This document shows, in pieces, positions 46,304 through 52,638 of a DNA stretch of 52,638 nucleotides (position 1 is its first letter; every line of letters starts with the position of its first letter). Source of the DNA: Paramarasmius palmivorus. Lineage: Eukaryota; Basidiomycota; Agaricomycetes; Agaricales; Marasmiaceae. The stretch is from NCBI GenBank assembly GCA_037176845.1, contig JAYKXP010000234.1, positions 1 through 52,638 on the forward strand, given 5' to 3'. The notes beneath the pieces were generated by a model. That model saw nothing but the letters and a program-made list of their open reading frames with translations, had not been told where the DNA came from and made no database searches. The position numbers and the translations under genes are program-made.

Positions 46304-49300
46304 ATGGCGGAGTCCTCAGTTTCCACTCCTACACCCTCAAAAGTAGTGAACTCGCCACATCTAGAAGTTCCTGAAGCTCGGGATGGGTTCTTTGGTTATA
46401 ACGACGAAAAGAGTCTTCAGCAAGTGAGCCCTTGTTCCCATCGCTCACGGACACCAGTGAAGTGTTGATGGATGCTGTCGATTAGATTGAAGAGAAATAC
46501 TGGGCACATAGAAGGGCATCAGATGTACCATCTGAAGGCGCAGCATCGTTTGTCGGAGGCCTAAAGATCCCTCCTACGCTTGGCGAAGCGCAACAAAGTA
46601 CAAGCCCGTTTGTCGAAAGCGAGGAAGAAACCGAAGAGAACGAGACTGGTGCGCGTTCATTGACTAAAGGCACTCGATGTAACTGAATATGTATCGACAG
46701 ATAACACCAATACCCTTCCTTCCGAACTCCTTCATCTCTTCCAGTCTCTACAAAGATGCCTCGAGTTACGCGACAAATACATGTCGAAATCCTGCCAAAG
46801 GCTCGGGGATAACCCAAAGGATTATGATGGCTATTTTCCTGGTCTAGACTCGGAGAGGGCCGATGTCAACGGTGTCAGGGCAGACGCGGATATATCGAAA
46901 AACAAGCCTCCACCTCAACCGGAAAAACCATGGAAAATTTACCCAAGGCCACCTCCACCTCACTGGCATTGGACAGATAAACAAGGTGTTGTGAGCTCCG
47001 ACGGTGTTCATACGCCGGATGAGTTCAATTTTGAGGATTGCGAGATTCCTGGAAACGATTCTTTGGAGTTTGAGATTGACGACACGGGAGTGTATCAGGT
47101 GTATGAAAACGCAGAGGCTAGTGAGTTTTCGTGTATATCTGTTCGAGCAAGCGCTGACCATTCTTTGTCAGAGTCCGAGAAGAAGCCTATGTATGACATT
47201 CCAACCGTACGGGAATACTTCAAGGACCTCGACTACGTGCTGAGTGTCATTGCTGATGGTCCGACAAAGAGTTTTGCGTTTCGCAGGCTCAAATACCTTG
47301 CTGGCAAGTTCAACATGTATAGCTTGATGAACGAGTTTCAGGAACTCGCTGACATGAAGGTATGTGTACCATTACCTGACTGTTTTTGTTATCGTACTTA
47401 TGACTCCGAACTCGCTACAGAGCGTTCCTCACCGGTGGGTATCACGCGCGGTCTTCTGCTATTTGATGGCTTATTTTTAGCTGAACTAGTGACTTCTACA
47501 ACGTCCGAAAAGTCGACACGCACGTTCACCATTCAAGTAGTATGAACCAAAAGCATCTTCTTCGGTTCATCAAATCCAAGATGAAAAGGAGTCCCCAAGT
47601 ACGTAGTGTTACATTTTCAAGTGGTACACCACTCACTTTCATCTCGTAGGACGTCGTCATCTTCAGAGATGGCGCAGAGTTGACTCTGGAGCAGGTGTTC
47701 CAGTCACTCAAGCTCACGGCCTACGAACTATCTATTGATACCCTAGACATGCATGCCCACCAAGATTCGTTCCATCGTTTCGACAAGTTCAATCTCAAGT
47801 ATAATCCCATTGGAGAATCGAGGCTGCGTGAGATCTTCCTCAAGACGGATAATTATATTCAAGGACGATACCTAGCGGAATTGACGAAGGGCATGTCTTG
47901 TTATCGTATATTTTGGACTCGTACTGATAGTCTGCGCAGAGGTAATGACTGATCTAGAACAGAGTAAATACCAGGTTAGTTCTCTTTTTATTCGTTGAGG
48001 CATTGACTGATTCGGACGACAACAGAACTGCGAATGGCGGTTGAGCATCTACGGAAGGTCACCAGAGGAGTGGGATAAGCTCGCGAAATGGATTGTCAAC
48101 AACAAGCTTTACTCGCACAACATTAGATGGCTTATTCAAGTACCACGTCTATACGATGTGTACAAGGCCAACGGTTCCGTTGATACATTTGAAGACATTG
48201 TAAAGAGTGAGCACTGAGTCTTCAGACTTGGTTCGAGTGCTTATTTCTCACTAGATGTCTTCCAGCCGCTCTTTGAAGTGACGAAAGACCCACAATCCCA
48301 CCCAGAGCTGCATGTTTTCCTACAACGTGTGGTTGGATTCGACACCGTAGACGATGAATCCAAAGTGGAGCGAAGGGTGTATAAAAAATACCCATACCCT
48401 CGGCTGTGGAGTGATGCTCAATCGCCCCCTTACTCATACTGGTTCGTGGCATCTGATTCCAAATACTTCACCTCGCTGATAACCTCTCAGGGTATACTAT
48501 ACATATGCCAATATGGCCAGTCTTAATCGCTGGCGCCAAAGGCGCGGTTTTAGTACGTTACGATTGCACTGGGTGCGATTCATTGCGTTGACATTGAGTC
48601 TAGACACATTTGTGTTCCGGCCTCACTCCGGAGAGGCTGGGGATACCGACCATCTTACTGCAGCCTACCTCACAGGCCATTCAATATCCCATGGGATCTT
48701 ACTTCGAAAGGTCCCTGCCTTACAATACTTATTCTATCTGAAACAGATTGGGCTTGCAATGAGCCCCTTGAGCAATAATGCTCTCTTCCTCGCCTACGAA
48801 AGGAATCCTCTTCCGGAGTTCTTCAAGGTCGGGCTGAATGTTAGTTTGAGCACGGACGATCCGCTTCAGTTCCACTTTACCAAGGTCCGTGGAATTGGCA
48901 TCCTTTCTAGTGCATCCCATCTAACGTTACGGAATAGGAACCGCTGCTAGAAGAGTATAGTGTCGCGGCACATGTAAGGTCACAAAGCTTGAATCAAACA
49001 TTGTACTGAAGCGTATCTATGTCAGATCTATAAATTGCCACAAAGCTCGTTAGCTGAACTCGCTCGAAATTCGGTTGTACAAAGCGGCTTTGAGATGGAA
49101 GTGAAGCGACATTGGTTAGGACATGAATGGTACCTACCTGGAGCCGCGGGTAATGACATCAACAAGGTAAGTTCTTCGACTATTCTTGAGGTACTTGGAT
49201 AAACATTTATACCTCCACGTCCAGACCAATGTTCCGAATATTCGTCTGGCATTCAGACACCAGACCTTATTAGAAGAGCTGGACTTGATCTACAATAGGA

Positions 49301-49389
49301 AGCCGAAATCGAAGAACCAGGCACGGGGTTTGGAAGGTCAGCAGCCAACAGCCGATGCTGTAGCTGCGCTCGCTATGGAAAAACACTAA
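46304..49389 (+). CDS. AMD1: AMP deaminase (780 aa, 15 exons)
   Basis: The enzyme hydrolyses AMP to IMP and ammonia in the purine nucleotide cycle and is cytosolic. Exons: 46304-46423, 46486-46648, 46701-47120, 47172-47359, 47421-47434, 47490-47598, 47650-47890, 47940-47974, 48026-48206, 48255-48441, 48491-48552, 48604-48884, 48938-48973, 49026-49166 and 49225-49389. All join in frame. Landmarks: [26 protein letters not shown] (metal-binding His pair), [58 protein letters not shown] and [16 protein letters not shown] (metal-binding Asp region). The C-terminus carries [20 protein letters not shown]. The intron at 47891-47939 has a GC donor. RPHSGEAGD has Ser where I recall Cys in homologues. 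Length is normal for fungal AMP deaminases. It looks functional and is the one housekeeping gene here. Confidence 0.94.
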
Positions 49390-49711
49390 GTACGTACCTG
49401 TTTGTGAGCACCTGGCGTAGTAGCATAAATTATCATCCATTGCTCTTTCGCATGCGTTTGATATACATAACAGGGATCAGAACAGCTGGGTATTACCATT
49501 GTTTCTCCGTTTTCATGATCACTTCCAACTGGTATTCGCCCATCTTGTGGCTTTGGCGAGCCTTTGAGGTCATGAGGCAGTGATTCATGTGGTCGACAGA
49601 CGACAGGCTTCTAACGAAGCAATTCCACTCATTTTCTAGCGTCCAGTCCAGTGATCCTCGGGCCGTACACAGTATATATTTTGAAAGACAGGTGGGTCAA
49701 CATATAGACTG
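49390..49711. other. Intergenic between AMP deaminase and GH27 copy 3
   Basis: The stretch holds the 3' end signals of AMP deaminase and the GH27 copy 3 promoter. A TATATATT word lies near 49674, about 38 bp before the ATG. The upstream repeat seen before copies 1 and 2 is absent. Confidence 0.5.
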
Positions 49712-51716
49712 ATGTTATCCTCTGCATTTATTCTCGCAGCTTTAGCGTTCGCTATCCCGTCGAAGGCCCTTGATAATGGAGTGGGCAGAACGCCAGCGAT
49801 GGGGTGGAATGCTTATAATGCATTTTCGTTAGTCTTTTCGACACTGTTCTGATAGTCTTGCTGACGCAGGATTAGGTGCTCTACAACGGAAGCTCAGTAT
49901 CGAGCCACCGCACAGAAGTTGGTAGACTTGGGTCTTAAGCAAGTTGGGTACCAATACGTCAATCTGTGAGCACGCTATCCTTCTGTCCCCGTATGCTTCT
50001 CCGGAACTCATGTTGCACAGAGACTGTGGCTGGCAAGGAACGAGACGGGATTCATCCGGTACTTTTACTTGGGACACGGGTCGGTTCCCTTCTGGTATTC
50101 CTGCACTGGCGTCATTTGTGCACAATCTCGGTCTCAAGTTTGGAGTTTACTCTGATGCGTACGTATTGCACTAGCTGATCCCAACGGCTGCTAAATCTCG
50201 TGATAGCGGTTATCATTCATGCGGCAGTCCGGGAAACAATCCCTGGATCGGATCACTCAACTACGAAGAGCAAGACGCAAGGACATGGGCCAGTTGGGGA
50301 GCTGATTATCTCAAATATGATAATTGCTACGCTGAGAGTGAGACTAGCGTTGTCAACTATAACCCGCCTTTTGAGGTAAGCATCCCGCATAAGTTCTTAC
50401 CGAGGAGGTTTACTGATACGTATTTTGGTTTCACAGCTCAAGGTTAGTTACCTATCTAAGGATATTGGCATATGGTTGATCAGTACAATAGCCACGCTAT
50501 ACCAAAATGAGAGACGCGTTGGCGGCGACGGGACGTCCTATCCTTTACTCGGCATGTAATTGGGGTTTACAGGATCCTGCCAGATGGCCAGGAACGACTG
50601 TTGCGAACTCGTGGAGGATGTCGTAGGTCTTCACACTCTTTCGCCCGATCGCCCTACTCATTCCCTACGAGCAATGACATAGGTCCTCCCGCTGTGTGGG
50701 CTAGCGTCTTTCGTATAATCAACCAAGTAGTGCCCATCACTGGCTTCTCAGGACCAGGAGGATTCAACGACTTGGACATGCTGTATGTAGGGAACAACGG
50801 TTTGACGGCGGCCGAACAACAGACACATTTTTCGTTCTGGGCTGCGGCCAAAAGCCCGTTACTCATTGGAATTGACATAACGCAGTCTCAAAGCAATATC
50901 GCCAACGCACTGAACATTCTCAAGAATGAACGAGTGATTGCAGTCAACGTAAGTACTGCCTATCGTGCGATACTCTTGTCTGGTCAACTAACGATACATT
51001 CATAGCAAGATTCATTAGGCAAATCGATCGGCTTCAAGAGGCGTTACACAAACGATAACGACGTGTGGGCGGGACCTCTTTCCGATGGTTCGACAGTCGT
51101 TCGTACGTACCTGGGCTTTCCGAATTCACCGGGTTAGGTGTTAACAGTTGCATCCAGTCGTTATCAACCTACAGACTTCATCTCGAACGGTCACTCTAAA
51201 CCTCGCCGATGTAGGGTTCTCTTCTGCGAACGCACAAGACCTCATCACGGGCAATAACCTCGGAAGACTCACCAACACGTAAGAACACGATTCCTCGCTT
51301 TGACCTTGACGAATAGTACCTGAAATCCTTTTTGCAGCTACGCCACTACTCTCGCGGGCCACGGTTCCATGCTGCTTAAGCTAAGCTCAGGAACCACAGT
51401 CTCTCCTCCCAACTTTACGTTCTATTCTTCTTCGTCTGGTAGCGTCTCCGGGGGAGCAAACACCCGAAGTGTGAATGGTACAACTGTTGTTGGCTACGTC
51501 GGTAACGGAGGGAAGCTCACGCTCAATAATCTCGATGGTGGAAGCTCCGGAGGTACCAAGCTGCTTGCGATCGATTATATCAACGCCGAGTGGACGATGA
51601 GTAATACTGCTTGTCCTAACTGCAGAGAGGCTATATTGCGCGTGAATGGTGGTCAAGAGGTTAGGGCACAGATGCCTCTTAGTGGACAGGTATGGCTTAA
51701 TGATGTCTTTGTCTAA
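49712..51716 (+). CDS. Alpha-galactosidase GH27 copy 3, CBM35 cut short (507 aa by read-through)
   Basis: Exons: 49712-49827, 49876-49965, 50021-50158, 50207-50375, 50437-50442, 50492-50622, 50672-50948, 51006-51102, 51158-51278 and 51338-51716. A signal peptide (residues 1-20) precedes [15 protein letters not shown]. The nucleophile region YLKYDNCY, the acid/base region WRMS-NDIG and [11 protein letters not shown] are intact, and introns sit where they do in copy 1. The loop after the third intron differs ([13 protein letters not shown] against [14 protein letters not shown]), so this is the older paralogue. The last exon is damaged: the remnant at 51751-51842 carries TGA where copy 1 has Trp plus further shifts. 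Reading through the final donor adds only VWLNDVFV. The protein then lacks about 44 C-terminal CBM35 residues. The catalytic domain should be unaffected; carbohydrate binding may be lost. Confidence 0.85.
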
Positions 51717-51750
51717 AAAGTATGTTCTCACGATGTTTTCTTGTCCCAGT

Positions 51751-51842
51751 AGCTGAGGGATATCGTGTATCCAGAATATCTCGAGTCTTTGACCTAGGAT
51801 TTAGAGCTTGAAAGACCAACACGTTGGAGATATTTATTCCAT
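51751..51842 (+). pseudogene. Degenerate last exon of GH27 copy 3
   Basis: It aligns with the terminal exon of copy 1 (16329-16460) through GATATCGTGT, then ATCCAGAATATCT against TTCCAGGGTTATCT, then AAGACCAACACGTTGGAGAT. TGA occurs at the second codon, more stops follow, and similarity fades after the ATCCATC word. The exon cannot be translated. Confidence 0.7.
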
Positions 51843-52638
51843 CGCAGCCGTAGTTCGCCGGAGTATCGTTCCGTTGAGTTGCTGTTTAATACATCGCGAT
51901 GTAATATACTTTATTTGCTGGCAGAATCTCTATATCATTGCTGTTGGTACTGGTGCTCCGATTAAAGAAACACGTGAACGCGAGACGCGCTGACGCGCTG
52001 TTTGTCACGTGCTGCTTCTCTGTTCCTGCGTTCTGACTGTAAGAAAATTTTATTGACGTTGTGAGGCGTTCTGCTCACTGCCCACTGTGTTGTCAAAAGG
52101 ACCTACTGACAAGCTGTAACTAGTTTTCTCAATGTATCGTTGTAACCATGTCTTCTCGACGATTTCCCTAGACACGTGCCATATAGGAGAACCGGGCAGT
52201 GTTACGTCCTCGCAGCACGATCGGTCGTTTGGTATCTATAAGCAGGATCAGAAGCATTCTCCGCAACGGAGGACATTTGTGAGTGGTATTTGGTACTGGA
52301 GTGCGTGAGCGAGGGTGTGATCCAGAAGCATGAAGGCAGTGTCGGAATGCTATATGCTATAATAAGTTATTGGGTAACGAGGAAGTGCGCTACTTAAAGA
52401 GCCGAGTAAATGGACTCTTGATACTGACGATTGTTGGACCTTCGAAGCAGGAGCAGAACTGACCGGGACGTTTTCTGAGAACCGACAAGGTACACGCCGA
52501 TTTGGATGGTGAGAAGCTTGACTCCAATACCGTAGAGTAGAAAGCTGTACTCGACCAGTAACGTGTAGAACGTGTAGTTCTCGGGAGATCACTATGTACG
52601 TTTGATTGATAATGACTCATTGACGGGTTCTACTCAGA
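51843..52638. other. Intergenic, no gene seen
   Basis: Only short frames on both strands are present. Near 51970-52010 the sequence has CACGTG-type words and a repeated GACGCGCTG. An 80-codon minus-strand frame at 52592-52350 has no recognisable motif and may belong to a gene beyond the window. Confidence 0.4.

Noticed and set aside
46304..49389. AMP deaminase at first looked like a broken gene scattered over many frames
   Set aside because: All fifteen exons join in frame through short introns and give a full 780-residue protein.

Overview
The window looks like nuclear DNA of a mushroom-forming basidiomycete (Agaricomycetes). The evidence is dense short GT-AG introns of about 46-60 nt, a GH27 alpha-galactosidase with a C-terminal CBM35-like domain, a large NACHT-type STAND NTPase, an agaric-type HNH protein, and N-terminal Gly/Asn motifs of the kind common in agaric gene families. 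Base composition is mixed (about half GC by eye). I saw no operons, CRISPR array or convincing tRNA. All family calls come from reading translated exons and motifs; no database was searched.

Layout. 1-1.6 kb (minus): a decayed XPG/Rad2-type nuclease gene running off the left edge. 1.6-9.9 kb: mostly non-coding or decayed DNA with hairpins and relic repeats. 9.9-12.0 kb: gene A, 569 aa, unknown function. 12.9-16.7 kb: first copy of a duplicated block carrying an intact GH27 gene (545 aa), followed by a truncated HNH gene fragment at 17.4 kb. 17.6-25.7 kb: no secure gene; its right end repeats the DNA upstream of gene A. 25.7-28.0 kb: gene B, 633 aa, paralogue of A. 28.7-34 kb: two small minus-strand multi-exon genes of unknown function. 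34.4-34.9 kb: relic of the GH27 upstream repeat. 36.6-40.6 kb (minus): NACHT NTPase with five tandem post-NACHT modules, split by a 265-bp MITE. 40.9-44.3 kb: second GH27 block, whose gene is broken by a 4-bp insertion. 44.7-46.1 kb: intact HNH protein (426 aa). 46.3-49.4 kb: intact AMP deaminase (780 aa, 15 exons), the only clear housekeeping gene. 49.7-51.7 kb: third GH27 gene with a decayed last exon.

How the parts relate. This is a duplication-rich accessory region beside one conserved metabolic gene. At least two dispersed segmental duplications are visible: upstream DNA plus gene A or B, and upstream DNA plus GH27, followed in each case by HNH sequence. Copies sit at different stages: intact, one-lesion pseudogene, tail-less, or relic leader only. 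GH27 copies 1 and 2 share a nearly identical tract spanning an intron while neighbouring introns have diverged, which suggests gene conversion. The NACHT protein and the A/B proteins share the same ungapped 17-residue N-terminal motif, so a common signalling or assembly role is possible but is inference only. The MITE insertion can be read exactly because the interrupted repeat module has an uninterrupted sister module next to it that serves as the empty site.
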